A stretch of DNA of 64,000 bases from Oxyruncus cristatus. Lineage: Eukaryota; Chordata; Aves; Passeriformes; Cotingidae. The position numbers were made by a program, and so were the translations under genes. Below, piece after piece: positions 47,601-61,015 of the stretch. The DNA is taken from contig VXAY01002115.1 of assembly GCA_013399855.1 (NCBI GenBank), positions 500,585 to 564,584 of the forward strand, given 5' to 3'. The notes below the pieces were generated by a model. That model did not search any database. It saw only the letters and a program-made list of their open reading frames with translations, and was not told the origin of the DNA. Within the stretch, counting starts at the first letter, position 1, and every line of letters begins with the position of its first letter.

Positions 47601-49341
47601 GTACAAATTTTGGTGTGTCTCCGGAACTGAACAAACTGTAGGCCCTGCTACTCCTTGGAGGAGCTGATGAGTACAGTTGTATTTGGAGCTCATGAGCTGG
47701 GAGGTTGCAGAGTGGCTTACTCTAAATACAGAGTTGTTGAGATTTTGGTGTTGTTTTTCTTTCCTCTCTCTCCTCCCATTGCAGAGGAAGAATGTTTTAC
47801 ATCTGATTGAAAGATGGTGGGAGGGAATGAAGTGGAGGGAAGAGAGACAAATCACTATCTATAGCAGAAGAAAGATAAGTGAGTCATCTCTATTTTAGTG
47901 CTAATTTAAGAAAATGTTGCAATTGTCTGGTATTATTGGTAACGAGTCGCTTTTTAATGAAACCCACTTGATTGGGATGTGGAAGCCTCAGGAGTGCTCC
48001 CTCTTATCGGGTAGTTAATGCTGCAGCTAATATTTTACTGTCAACATTAATTAGAGATTTGGGAGGGTAACTGGCACAGTGATCTGGTGCCCTCCCGTTC
48101 TCGAGGATAACAGATTAAAGCAGTGAACAGCATAAGGGCAAAATGTCCCTCTCCTAGGGCCAACTCAAATACCTTAGACAGAGGCACAGAGAGAGGGGAA
48201 CTCCAGCAAATCTTTGCATATTGAGAGTGATAGAGTGCAAGCTTTCTCCAGCAGCGGGGTCTGGGTTGTATCTAGGTGGCCTATGTAAAAATGAGAATGT
48301 AAAATGTGCCTGTAGAATGACAGTTTGACAGATTCTACAGAGTATTCTTTCACATCTACTATATATTGTTCCAATGGAGGCCACTTTTTTTTTTTTTGTT
48401 TCCAGGATGCAGCCCAAACTGCATCAAAATCCCCTCTGCCATGACAGTCAGAAACACCAGTGACCACAGCAGCATTGCCAAGGGCTCCTTACTGGTACAT
48501 CTTGGGATCAAAAAGTGGAGGGATGAAAATAAAATGCCATGTAGGTCTTCCTTAAATTTGGAAACTCTTAGGATCAGTACAGGACACTACTTGGGATATT
48601 GGTAAACAGTCACAAAGTTGGACTACCCTGTGCTTCCTTGCTAACACTAAGGAATAGGATAATTGTACCTTTTTCCTCAGATTTGCTACCGGTATACTGG
48701 TGAAGTGAACGATCAGATCGTCTCCACATCCATCTTTTTTCCTGTTTGTGGTGGGAGGCAGCAATATTGAACTCTTTTGGAAAGAACTCTATGTTAAAAG
48801 CTACACGTGTAATTAAAATTGGGTTGTTAATGATAATTCTAAGTACGGATGATACATTTTTAACTGTTTTCAGGCTTTTCAGGTAGCATTCACGTCAAAC
48901 TCTTCTGTAATAACTGAAAGTACCCCGTTTTACTTTGAAGTCATTGCTGCAAAACAAAACTGGGCTGCAAACGGAAAAGGTGGTGGTGACAATTCCACGT
49001 GTGGGGCAGCTCTCACTGGGTCATTGAGGAAGTGATGCCCAGGAGTGGGAGGGTGAGCAGGGAATGCAGGATATCAAGGCCTGAAATGTCTGCTGGGCTA
49101 TGGGCTTTGCTCTCTCTGGTGTTAACTTGCAGCTGAATTTCAGCATAGGTAATTGAGGTAACCTGTGCTCAGAGTTTGCCTTCCCCAGGCTGCGTCACGA
49201 GTATTTCAGGGGAGAAATGGCTGAAAGGCTGTTCAGACTGAGAGCACTTTGAAACAGTGAGACTTCTCCATATCTGAGAGGGAAGCAGGAATGAAAGGAG
49301 TAAAGAAATCCACGTTGTCAAGAAAGCGTGTGAGTTTAGAA

Positions 49342-49408
49342 CCTAATTATACTCCCATTGAATCCAATAACAAGAATTCCTATTGATTTTAAAAGGAGTA
49401 TGATTTGG
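49342..49408. mobile_element. Foldback (palindromic) amniote repeat relic with both arms
   Basis: Two imperfect inverted arms face each other across an 11-nt centre. The left arm, 49342-49369, begins CCTAATTATACTCCCATTGA. The right arm, 49381-49408, ends AAGGAGTATGATTTGG. The reverse complement of the right arm begins CCAAATCATACTCC and matches the left arm at most positions. The arrangement fits the sauropsid repeat in which CCCATTGAAGTCAATGG and CATTGACTTCAATGGGAG flank a short centre and the ends read GGCCTAAT or similar. It is non-coding. A single-stranded copy could fold into a hairpin of about 25 imperfect pairs. Confidence 0.5.
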
Positions 49409-51997
49409 CAACACTTCATCTCCTCACTCTGCACTAGCAAGTGCATAATGGTCTCTTTTAAACCTATTCATTTGTTTCAACCTTTATTGGAGGAGAGAGT
49501 ACTTACAGCTGGCAGAAAAAGGAGAGGAGAGAAGCTGTTTTATTTATAACACAATTCAAATAAAAAAAATAAACCAGGCCATCACAAATACATTCAGACT
49601 TGCAGAAAACCTATTATTAAGGAATTACAAGGTTTTTGCCTTCACATTCTAACCAGCTCTTTTTTGTGGCTTTGACATTGCTAAGGGTTGGGGGGTTTTT
49701 TTGGAGAGCAAGACACGTAAACTTAGGAAGTCTGCACAAAAGTCTTATTTGCCATTTTGTGTGTTGAAACTGGCCTTCATGGGAGTGTTATTGTTTGCTT
49801 TGGTTTTGCTTGTATTTAGCATGTAGCTTTTAAAAGCCCTTCATGGCCGGAGAGTTTTTATTGTAAACACAAACCATTAATTTAAACATTAAACATTTTA
49901 CAGCTGCTTTTTAGTACATAAATTTTCACAGACACTCAAAGACAGCGATTTTTGTTTTAATATTGTCTTTTTCCTAACTGCTCTGGAGTTGCATAGAGAG
50001 GGGAGAAAAACAGAATACTGATAAAATACTTCATGTTTAGATCTTTGAGCTGTAAAACTGACATTCTTAGCACAGGGAAAAATTCCTATTAAGTATGGGA
50101 TAAATATTAGTGCTGCCAAAAAAGCAAACATTCCCACAGTTGGGATTTTGTGGGAGATGCTTGGGTTTTTTCCCCTCCCTTAAACAGTTTTTCAGTAAAT
50201 CAAAAACATAAAAAAGGACTGAGGAGGAAGAAGAAAAGGAGTCAATCTGCTCATGGACTACAGCAGCATAATTGCTACTCTTGGTGTGTTATGTTCTTCA
50301 CAACAGGGCCTTTAGAAAAGGGCCTTTTTCCAAGGCCAAGACAATAATAACAAAGAAACAAATAGAAATTGTATAGCAGGGTTAATGTTTGGGGTTTTGT
50401 GGCAGTGCAGAACACAGCTCTGTGGTTCAAGAGCAGTGGCTGCCCAGTTGTCCTGCTCTGACAGGGAGCGTTGGTCTCTGAAGGGAGCGTGCTTCATTCT
50501 CAGCCATGGAAATTGGACAGACTTCGTTGATTTGAGTGGATCTAAATTATAACAGAAAATCAGTCGTGTGCAGCAAGTAACTCTGAAATTTTCTCCTGTA
50601 GCAACACCTGCAGGAAGGCAAATGTGGCAGAGATCTGCTCAGGGAGAGTGGCAATCAAATGACATTTGAACTTTCAGAGTAAGTGGTGGAAGAACAGAGC
50701 TGGGAGATGGGGTCATGAGTGAAGCAGTGTTTCCTAAAGTAGATCAGTAGTTTTTGTATTATATCAATGGTATCACATTTTTATAAAAAGAATTAGCTAG
50801 AGGTGCTCAGAAGATTGCAGGTACTGGTCTCTGGTTATGATAAATGCTGAGAATGGAAGCGCTTGAAGAGAGGTTCTGTTGTTATAAGCAGTGTGGAAAA
50901 AGAAACATGCAGTTTCATCCCACTGTGTTGTGTCCAAACTAACAACTAGAAAGCAGATGCTTTTTGTTTTCAAAGTACTTGAGCTGGAGAGACAAGATGG
51001 GCAAGCAAGGTCTGGTGCTGAGGAGAAGCACTAACCGAGAGCTCTGTGTGAATGAAGTGGCAGTTGGGCTTAGATATGGACAGCAGGCAAACTCCTGTGC
51101 CATCACCTCTGGAACAGCAGCTTTGATGGATTGGAAGAGTGGGGAATTGTTGATTTTTTTTTTTTTTCCCCCCGTGGTCTTTTCATACTTCTGCCTTTTT
51201 CTCTGACGGAATAATTTAGAGAGAGGCTGATATTACCCCTACAAACCTCCTAGCTAACTCAATTTCATCAGCAATCAGTCACTTTGAATTAAAAAATTGA
51301 AACATACGTATAGTGGATATGAGACTACATTATATGTGTGCTTAACGTCCATTTGAATTTCATTCGAGGGTGTTATTAGTCTCCATGCAGATAACTTTTA
51401 GTGACACAGCAGATAAGTACAATAGAGAAGCCTCTTCAATGTAATGTAGCATTAACAGATTTATCTTTGTGTAGAACAGAGTTGGCTGGATAAGGTGCTG
51501 AACAAATGAATTCTGTTTTTCTGCATGTCACTGGATTGGTCTTTGCAGGTCTGGAGGAAAACCAAAATCAACAAATTAAGAAGGCAACAGTATTGCTTAC
51601 TTGTCTCAACTTCAAACATAGAAAAAGCATGTTTTGAAGTTTCCTGAGGCCATTGAAATGTGTGTTTCTGTGACATTGTTTGTTATTACACATGTTTGTG
51701 TTACAGAATTTAACAAATCAATCCAGCACTGTTTGGCAAAAAAGTAGCAAAAGCTCCCCAGCCATCAGTTTGCTTGGCTCAGAAGGATCTGTGGATGGAA
51801 ATGACTGGCAAAGTCATTTAGTGTGTATTCACCAGTGTTCTTTTATAAATAGTACTAACTCAAAAAGCTAAGAAATAAACCCATCTACTGAAAAATTTCT
51901 GGTTTTGAAATTAACAATAATTCAGAAACTGGTGGTGGTACTGTATTGGATCAGGATGCGAGGGACTGTCGGATCAGTTTGCTTCAGCTACCAAATA

Positions 51998-52030
51998 ATA
52001 CATGTATAATACATGTAAATACATGTAATA
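51998..52030 (+). repeat. Short tandem repeat with ACATGTA core
   Basis: ACATGTA occurs three times (starting 52000, 52011 and 52021) with AT-rich spacers. The period is 10-11 bp, close to one helical turn. Each core contains the palindrome ACATGT. Confidence 0.8.
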
Positions 52031-54270
52031 ATAATGCACTCATTTTAAAGTCTCTGCCTCTCTTTTTCAGAAGGAAAATTATAATCAGCATTCAGTTATC
52101 CATGTTTAAGCCAAAATGCAGTTGTGGTACTGCTCACCTGTCTGTCCATGTTCATGCTGACGCAGATCTTGTGATACTCACAAATCCCTTCTCAATGCAG
52201 TGAATTCCTCTGTCCCTGTTTTGCCCCATGTGCCATCGAAGGAGCGTGTGCACCAGTTATTAATTTCTCTACTTGTCTTTCAAGCTTGAGTAGGTAACTC
52301 CAATACCTGGAAACGGCTACACAGGAAGCGTTATTCATTAGGACAGGTGGCTCGAGCATGGAATAATCACCATTGCAGATTTATTCCATGGAGGCATGAG
52401 CATTTATTCCATGCACAGGTTCCCGGCAGCAGTCCAGGTCAGGGAGGTGGCCGTGCCTCGGAGAAGTACCGAGTCAAATGCGCCGGTCAGATTCTCTCTG
52501 CAAGAGAGCTCAGGTCCTGGCAACATCTCTGGCAGTGTCTGTTACGTTAGAAGCACTGGATGATATTCCACAAATAAAGAATCACGAGATAAACAGGATT
52601 TTTCCTGTCTGGAATGGCTCTGGAGTTAATAGCCCAAACAAATATTTCGCAAAACACATTAACATGAGATGAGTAAACTATCCACAGGCTTCAAGCAAAG
52701 CGAAAAAGTGAAAATAGACATCTTCAAACTTTCAAGGAGTTTCTTTCAGGTGCTGCTTTTTAAGTGGCTGTGGAACACAGATGGATAAATACATACGAAA
52801 TTTGTACCTGTAAAAACACAGATGCCAGCGTAGTAGAAAATCTTTTCAGTGAGGGGAGGTGATACAGAGACAGGAAAGTACACTTGTAGCAGATCCTACA
52901 ACCACAGAATCAAGCTTGCCTACACTCAGGAAGTCAGAGGGGCTAAAAAAAGTCTTACAAAAAAGTTGTAGAAAACTGTATTTTTTGTTCATTTTCCTGT
53001 AAAATTCATTTGTATAGATATATGTGCCTGTGCATGTGTCCTTGCATATATGCTGTCTGCACACATAAATACCTATGTATAACACATGCATATATAATGT
53101 GCACATAATTATTTTAAGTAAGCACAGTTGCATTAATATAGTAAATGACTGGTTGCAGGTAGATAATGCAGCTGGCTCACAGCATATGTGAAAATGTTAT
53201 TTTACCTGTGCCAATACAGAAAGTGGGCTGCTACAGAGCATTGGAATCACACACTTTTTATTACTTGTGTGCACACACTATCTATAACCACATCATAAAT
53301 ACCTGAACACAATGCAAGTTGCATGTGAGTTGTTATCAGGACTTGATATTAGTACTTAATAACTTAAAGAGCTAAAATCATTAAGTAGATCCTCAACATT
53401 TTCACTGGCTTAAGATGTGTCAGACACTGCCTGTGATCTGCTCTCAACTTGCTGTGCAGGGATAGAGGCTTGTTTTTTAACACAGTTTTCTTTGCTCTTT
53501 TAAGAGCGGTGTCTGCTGTCTGTATTTCTTTGTCACTGTAAGGTTAAAGTGTTTGTATTTCTTCTAACCAGTTTTTAGTAGACCATTAGTACTCTAAGTC
53601 AGGAAATATTAAGAACTCATTAAAGAAAAGCACTGCAACTCCAGTAACTCCGATCAGCTGGTTTTTATTAATCTCCCTGAATTTCCTTGGCTCCTCTTCT
53701 CTAGTAGTTTAGTGGAGCCACTGAGTTTTCTTAGAGTATTTGTTGTGTTTACTTGAGCAGCACCTTTTGACTTGCAGACAGCCAGCATGCCCCTCCCTGG
53801 CAGAGCTTGTTCTGTCTTGGTCGAACTTGTGGTCTATGTGAAATGTCTTTTTTTCTGCTGCTAACACCAAGTTCCTGTCTTTGTGGTTTGTGGTAGGTTA
53901 ACATTTTTTGACCTCGTAAACTTTGCTGCTCAGTCCATGTGTGGTGGGTTTTAACACTTTGAGAAAGTTTGGGTCCCAAAGAGGGATGTCCTTGTGCAAC
54001 AAAACAAAGGGACAAAATCACTGGTCTTCCATTGATTGAACTGCTGCTTTGGTTATTGTTTGGATTTTAAATTTGTTTTACTGACAATACAAACTTACAG
54101 AAACTTTTAGTGATTCATAGCTGAGACAGTAGTTAAGATGCAAGAGGCAGGTGGTGAACTTGTAGGATGAACGTTGATATTTTAATATAAACCTGTAGCT
54201 TCACAGATGCTCCCTGTCAGCAGTTATCCTGTCCAAAGAGGACTGACTTCTCAGATACCACTCCTCAGTG

Positions 54271-54309
54271 AATAAATAAATAAATGAATAAAAGAACAAA
54301 TAAATAATT
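54271..54309 (+). repeat. (AATA)n short tandem repeat, interrupted
   Basis: AATAAATAAATAAATGAATA followed by AAAGAACAAATAAATAAT. This is a tetranucleotide repeat with several substitutions, and it contains many AATAAA hexamers that should not be read as polyadenylation signals. Confidence 0.9.
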
Positions 54310-57300
54310 TGGTAGAATATAAAAGCACAGAGGAAAGAAAGGAATAAAGTTACATAAGCAGTAGTAAACACTCAACAGTACTGGTTGTAATACATATTAA
54401 GCCATGTGATTTTGGCTTACTTGTTGCTCTGGTCCTAATTAGGTTTGCTCTGAGGCTGGCAGTTTTATATGCACAGTAACATATATCTATGTATCTATAG
54501 TAATCTGCTGAAAGTTCAGAGGAAAAACCTTCATGGATGGCTCCTTTGCTCATAACACTCTTCAGATTTTTTAAAAATGGGTATTTCAATATTCTTTTGT
54601 ATTTCCTCCATGGACAGGCTCGGACCTTGTAATTCTTGGCATTTATATTTCATAAGCGTGTCCTTTATTTATTTTACATTAAGGCAAACACTGCAGCATT
54701 CCCTTACCTTTATAGTGTTTCTATTGTGCCTTTATTATTACATACAATAAGTGAAAGCAAAGCTCTGTTAAATTTTATCCAGCTGAACAGTAAGGCAGAT
54801 ATATGAAAGAAAAATTATCCTGTGTTTTCTAATCTTGAACTTCTTCCAGTGTATTCTGTGGCAATGGAGTTAATTAATTTACTTGGGTTGTGTTCAGTTG
54901 CTGTGTAAGTGATAAGTGTTTTAATACTCAAGCAGACTTTTTTTTACACTGGCATCTTAGTGAGGTGCTCAGCTTTACAGAATGCTGATAGATCCGTTGT
55001 AAAAATGGAACTGTAAATCTTAATGTATTAATCCAAATTTATTATACTTTATGTCTATTTCCAGGGAAAAATAATTTAGATAATTTTCAATGTTTTACAT
55101 ATTTACTGGGTGAAAGCCCAGCTTGCCATGTCCACAGCAGAATTTATCCTCATGCAAAGGAGCCGTGATATCACTTCTGGGGTTTTTGACTTCTAGTTTA
55201 CCATTGGAATGTAGTTTGTAGCTGAGCAATGTTAATTTTCTCCTAAAAGAATCAGTTCTGATGGAAGCTAGTAGAACTGCTTCAGCACAGAAGATATTTG
55301 TGAGGGGTTTGTATAGAGTAGAGCTTGTACCGTTGGTTTTCTGCTTACTCCAAAGTAAATTTTCCATTTGTTGTCATGAATAATAAGTTATTACTTATAC
55401 TGGAGGAACAATAGAGATTTATCGAGTTTAAGAAACATGCAATAGCCTGAGCTGTTTGACCATTTTTTTTTTTCAGTTGTATTCAGGAAGTGATAAACAA
55501 CAAAAATATCAGTGTGATTAGATTGGTTACGCAGGAAAATCATAAATTCCATTCCTCTTTGCTGTGGAATGTGGTTGGCACATTACTGAGATCAGGTGAT
55601 CTTAATCCAGTCAAGATTTAGCCCATTATGAACATCTCAGATAACAGGGATGGTGTTGGACCGTTCCCAGTCAAAGAAGGAAATGGAAATCGTTGCTTGC
55701 ACACAACCAAAAAATGTAAAAATATTTTTTTTTAAATTTTAGCATCATCTGTTTGCCGGTATTTATAGAGGGGGGAAAAAAAACAAACAAACCCACTTTA
55801 TTTCTCTTTTTGAATATTCTTGCTTTCATTTAGTTATAACTTAGAGGCTGTGTGGGTGGGTTCAGAATTTATAATAGTTTGCAGGTGTTTCTCACTGGTT
55901 TTCTTTCCTTTACTGTCTTTTTGTTTGTTTAAAGGAAATCACAGTGGTATGAGTTGAGTTGAAGCTTGTGCATGTAACAGAATGGTTTATCCTGGCAAGG
56001 TAGGAAGGAAAGGCAAAGGGAAGAGAAACAGAATGACAAAGATGGAGTATAGGTTCTATTAATTAAGAATAGCAAGTAATTTATATCTGAATTCAGTTAC
56101 GCAATTCTAGTGAGAATAGTGTTGAAAACTTACATATGGGAAAATATTTTCTTAGGTAAGACTGAAGTTTTAGTTCCAAGACAAACTTAGTTTTGACCTT
56201 AGTTTTGTGTGAAAGTCTATTTTCTCCATCACATTTGCATTAGAGAAATGTGTCCAGTGGAGTTTGCCCAAATTTTATGCATATAAGTCATTCTGATTTT
56301 GATGTGTGGGATTTATTATTTTTTTAAATGACTGTATTGCCAAGATTCATTGAGCTGATAAAGATTCTGGTTTTTTTTTCTGACAAGTTGTTGTTTCTGT
56401 TAACTCTGAGCTTTCTGTGTTGCAGTGATTATTTCTTACGAGTCAATCATGTCTATATGTAAGTCAGTCAATGTATGTGTTCTTTCCATCTTCCAAATAT
56501 TCCAGAATCTGAGTTTAATTCCAGGCCTACAGGAATGTTAAGGCAGGGCCCCTTCTGAGATTTTGAGTTTCTCCAGCTCCAGCTTGGGGAGCAGAATTCC
56601 TTTGCAGCAACCTTCCTCCAGTTCTGTGTTGCTGTGTCTCCACTCACAGATGTTTTTTACTCAGTGTCATATTCAGTAGGTGATTTTTTTTTAAATCCAG
56701 TTACCAGTGAATCTTCATGTCACTGCAGGACTGGTTTGTATTTGGAAAAAAAACCCCAACCCACCGCTGAAGGGGATCCCCCAAGTGAAGTTCTCTGAAC
56801 CTTTCTTGTATTTTCTCCTTCTTTTTCCTTTTTCATTTCCACTAACTCTCTGGGCTCCAGAACACAACTGGGTGGACTGGATTTGACTGCTGACTACTGT
56901 TGTGCATTCTGGGCTCCCGAAAGGTCCCATCTGTGTTGCTCCTTGATTTAACAGGAGGGTTCACTTAAGAGCAGGGCAAAGTATTTTTCCCATTCTGCAA
57001 CCCAGTGACTGAAATACATCCATGTTTCGTGTTTTATCATGTTACATAAATAATCTTATCTATCCCTGCAGTATTTCTGGTAGCTACATCATTGCTAAAT
57101 TTTGTAACAATATGCCCTTTGCAGTAAAATGTCACCAAAAAGTTATATACTGTAATAATTTTCATCTGTTTCATAAAGACAGACAATTTTTAAGATTCAT
57201 GTTCATTTCATCATTGAAATCCGAGTCTTCATACATTAATTTATAATGAAACCTCATGCTCCCTTCTACATTGATCACTAATTTTCTGTCTCCTTGATAT

Positions 57301-59698
57301 GTGTTAAAATAAACTATAGATATAAAGGGCACGTTATATGCCTGACACTGTTGAGTTAAATAGAACAGACTTCTGTAACTCATCCCTGTAGTCTGCCCTG
57401 GCCTTTGTTTCACAGTAAAAATCCTCAAAACCCAGCTGCAAAAGGTGGGCTGCATTTACCACACAGATGACTCGATGTGTTTCTTCATTTCTGTCTCCAG
57501 ATAACCTGCATATAATGAATTTTCAAAGGCTGGCCTGCAGCCCATGAAGCTTTCGAGTGCGGGCTGCAAGAAACCATTTTTTTTTGAAGTTGGGTATGAA
57601 AATATTGCACTGCAGCTGAATATTTCTGTGTGCCCTCCAAATCAAAATCAATGTTGAAAAAGAAAGGATGATGCAGGTTAAGAACATAACATGAAAACCG
57701 ATACGAGGGATGTGAACTGAAGTGTACCTCGTTTATTATCCTACCTGACAACACTGAGTACCAGCTGCATTTACAAACACTGAAGCTCCATCAGAGACTC
57801 CTGGGGAGATAATCTGTCCTGGAGCACTGGCTTGCATCTCTAATACAGTTAGAGACTGATTTAAGTCATGAAACAAGATGTTCAGTGTATTTCCAATTGT
57901 TTTCATTAACAATGATAAACCTATTGAGCTGACTGCTGCAGTACAGGTTTACTGGGAAAATGTCACATTTGTGAACCTTCCAAATAGTGGGTGACGTTTC
58001 CTGCTCCGAGGCAGTCTAGAGGAGACAGCCCTGATACACTTGGAATAGGAGGGAATTACATCCGAATGTCGCCCAGTGCAAATAGCAGTGGTGAAGAAGG
58101 TAAAGCTTCAGAGGTCCCCTGGTAAATTAATTTTCCCTAATTACATTTCATGGCAGGAAACACAGATATTAGAAGTGCCTGTTGAAATAATACAGTATTT
58201 AAATTCTGATTAATCCATAGGTCAGGCAAGAACTGTTCAATACATGTCTCAAAAAGGAAAGGTCTGCTTTGAAAGAAAAAGGTGTAAGCATCCACACTTA
58301 AGTAGACAGACTGAAATATTTCAAATGTTAATTGGAATTTGGTGGCAGACCACAGATAAGTTAAGCCAGTAGCTATAAAATTACCAAAAGTATCAAACAT
58401 CATCACTAACACATCTTCTAGAGATCTGAGGCAGAATGATTTATAAACTTAGTTTTCTTCCCTCCTCCTTCTTAGGAAAGTTGATTTTTTTTTTTTTTCT
58501 CCCCAGAAATATTTTGCTAAATGCATATTAATAATTCACCAGGACAAATAATTGCTGATAATATGGGTGGCATAAAATATTTGTATTCGGGGGAGGGGGC
58601 AGAGGAGGGCTGATAGTTCAGGCTAAAATAGGACTGGTTAGGAAGCCGTTATTTTATTCAATTTTTTGCCAATAACTATTTATAAAGCATTTTAATTTCT
58701 CTGTGCTTTCCTTCCTTAAGCTGCGTTTCCTTTTGCTTTCTGATAAACCCCACCAGCTTCCACAAGGAGTCCCAAGGATGCTGAGATGCCCAATTACTCA
58801 TTCAGTTTCTGCCTAAGTAATATTTTATGATCTTCCCTGCTGGTTGGACTGTCGTGCTGAGAGCTGGAGTTCCCATGTTTCTGCGTGCTGGGGAAGGGAT
58901 GTGCAACCCCTTCACGTACTAGAAGGAGTTACAGCCTCTGGAACATACGGAGGAAGAGAGGGCAGAGACTCCCTCAGTTTAGGCAGTAGCCCCTCTCATC
59001 ATTCAAATCTCCCCAGTCTTGTAAATAAGCATCCACCAGACAAGTCCCAGGAATATCTAAAAATCATATCCAAGCTTTTGAAGCAAACACCCAAGTGCCT
59101 GAAGTTTTCAAAGGTGGGTTTCTTTTTCTGCTGGTGCAATTTGTCTGGGGTGTTTATGCGTGTTATCCTTGTTACAGGCAAAAAGCAGCTTCAGTGCCTG
59201 AAGTTCTGAACTGTGTCAAGTTTGGTGACATTTACAGCTGAGTTTAGCTTTCAGTTTTCTTTTCACATTAATTTAGAGTAATATACAGCAGCAATAGTAT
59301 TGTAGAAAGGGATAATTATGAATATGTCAAGACTAGCTGTTTTTGGAAAATATGCCTTAGTCATATGTGCGTGATTGCAGTGGATACAGAAGAAACTGGA
59401 TAAAATTCAGTGATCTGTGTTACATAGCTTAAATTTAGAAAATTGAATGCTCCTTTTCAGTCTCGTAATCTGGTGAGAAGGCATTTTCCATGAGCCAATG
59501 TAAGTTTTTTGCAGCACAGATTTTGTGCAGAGTTTTTCTAAAGCCACATTTCAAACAGCAGATCGTTTTGGAACCCGAGTTCCATCGCACACACTTTAGT
59601 TCAGAGCGCCTGATGAGTTTTTTTTGAAGGTGTAAGTAATGGATAAAGCAAAAGGAGGAAGCAAAGGAAGCTAAATAGTTTGCTGTGACCTCTGGGTG

Positions 59699-59756
59699 TC
59701 TTCACTGGTGTAAATAAGTTTCTTGGGATTTATATCATTACAGATGAGAACAGGAC
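59699..59756. mobile_element. Foldback amniote repeat relic, partial
   Basis: CACTGGTGTAAATAAG (59703-59718) and GGGATTTATATCATTACAGA (59725-59744), followed by TGAGAACAGGAC, resemble the two inverted arms of a palindromic sauropsid repeat: CACTGGTGTAAATC on one side, GGATTTACACCAGTG then GAGATCAGAATC on the other. The right arm differs from a perfect inverse mainly by G-to-A and C-to-T changes, consistent with CpG and transition decay. This is a resemblance-based call without alignment. Confidence 0.4.
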
Positions 59757-60799
59757 TTCCCCTTGGGGTATGGGGAAGGAGCTCTGTGCCTCATTCTTGG
59801 ACACCAGCACGCTGAGGTTGGAGGTAAACAGCTACTGCACTGATGAAAAAATATGCATAGAAGAATTTCAGAGCTAGCTGAAAATAGAGATTATTTTTCT
59901 GGTAGGAATGGTAGAAGTATTTTACTGGTTTCAGAGCTGAGAAGAACTCTTATTCTTAAGCATATGGGCTTGAAAAAAAGCATCTCAAGAGCTTTGATAG
60001 ATGCTGATTAATGACCTAATTAAACAGACCTAGTTGGTGTACTTAAACATTGTCTCCCTGTCCCCATCAAATAGAGAATATGCTCTGACATTATGAGAGC
60101 ATCTTCCTTTTGGTGAGCAAGACATTGTCATGCAAATTGTCATCATCTCACAAGGGCAGAATATTTTGTAAAATTACTTTGCAGCACCCAGATCCCCTCA
60201 CTCAAGCACCTGTTGTGAGATCCACATGAAAGGGGTAGGAAGGACTTCCAGTTGGGACTGAAGAACTCTTACAGAATTCTTGGAAATAATTATAAAGCGT
60301 GCTTCTTGAAAAAGACAGTGTCATACTACTGTTGTGTACTTGGCTTTGTAGAACAACTACCCTCTGCTGCCTTGGCTTTATTTGTTCATTGTTAATAGAA
60401 CCTGCATTATGAAGACTTACAGGGCAGGAAAAATTCTGAGTATTTGTGTATTTGAATTTAATTCTGTGTATTTGTATAGTTTAGCCCAGAAGTTGAATCT
60501 CCTCACAGAATCATATCTTGAAGTACATCTTTCTTCATATTGCACAAGTTTGAATATGTAAACAGGGAAACCTCTTTGACCTACATAAACTAGGAATTAT
60601 ATTTCAAATAGATTTAAATAATATCTCAAACTGACATCCATCTGCCCTTATTATTGAATGAACAGCCCTGAAATGATTTTCACTTCTGAGTATTTGAATA
60701 AATTGCTAAGCAGTTAAGATTACCTCCCATGTTGAGTACAGTGGCTTATTTTCCGTGTGGTAATAAATGAAGGTGATTTAATCATAATCAGTAAATGAC

Positions 60800-60820
60800 C
60801 TGCAAAATTTCATTTTGCAG
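60800..60820. repeat. Perfect 9-bp inverted repeat, 3-nt loop
   Basis: CTGCAAAAT (60800-60808) and ATTTTGCAG (60812-60820) are exact reverse complements around TTC. The local context is rich in homeodomain-like ATTA/TAAT and GTAAAT motifs (60755-60795). Confidence 0.9.
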
Positions 60821-60996
60821 CGAAGCCTTTTTAACCTATTGAAATGTAAAAGTACATTTAAAGTAGGTAAACCTTTTCTCCTCATTGAAGGCTGCTTGAA
60901 TGGGCTGAAATCTTGCTTCCCTGAGTCTCAGTTTAGAGATCTATTGACATCTTAGTTCTAAAACTACTTTAAAATGTGGGGTTTAATATAAACACC

Positions 60997-61015
60997 AAAA
61001 AAAAAAAAAAAAAAA
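60997..61015 (+). repeat. Poly(A) run of 19
   Basis: Nineteen consecutive A residues followed by GGGG. No retrocopy or SINE body that could have supplied a poly(A) tail is visible upstream, so this is listed as a plain homopolymer. Confidence 0.9.

Larger units (their letters stand above)
37201..49341. other. Non-coding stretch, no gene recognised apart from one doubtful frame
   Basis: Mostly unique DNA. The most structured parts are 39.9-40.6 kb (longest open frame), 41.06-41.76 kb (motif-dense stretch ending in the CpG hairpin patch) and 47.93-48.11 kb (homeodomain-type ATTAATTAG at 48046-48054). A T15 run followed by CCTAG (45881-45900) looks like a splice acceptor but leads into no coding exon. 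Confidence 0.75.
49409..59698. other. Non-coding stretch, no gene recognised
   Basis: Unique DNA with a T14C6 pyrimidine tract (51154-51173) and a 14-bp direct repeat around TTTATTCCATG at 52379-52389 and 52400-52411. An alternating TG/CA/TA-rich section lies near 53015-53110. Acceptor-like tracts occur near 55465-55477 and 58482-58507. No coding exon is recognised. Confidence 0.8.

Noticed and set aside
60997..61015. Poly(A) run as the tail of a processed pseudogene
   Set aside because: No gene-like body or target-site duplication is visible upstream.
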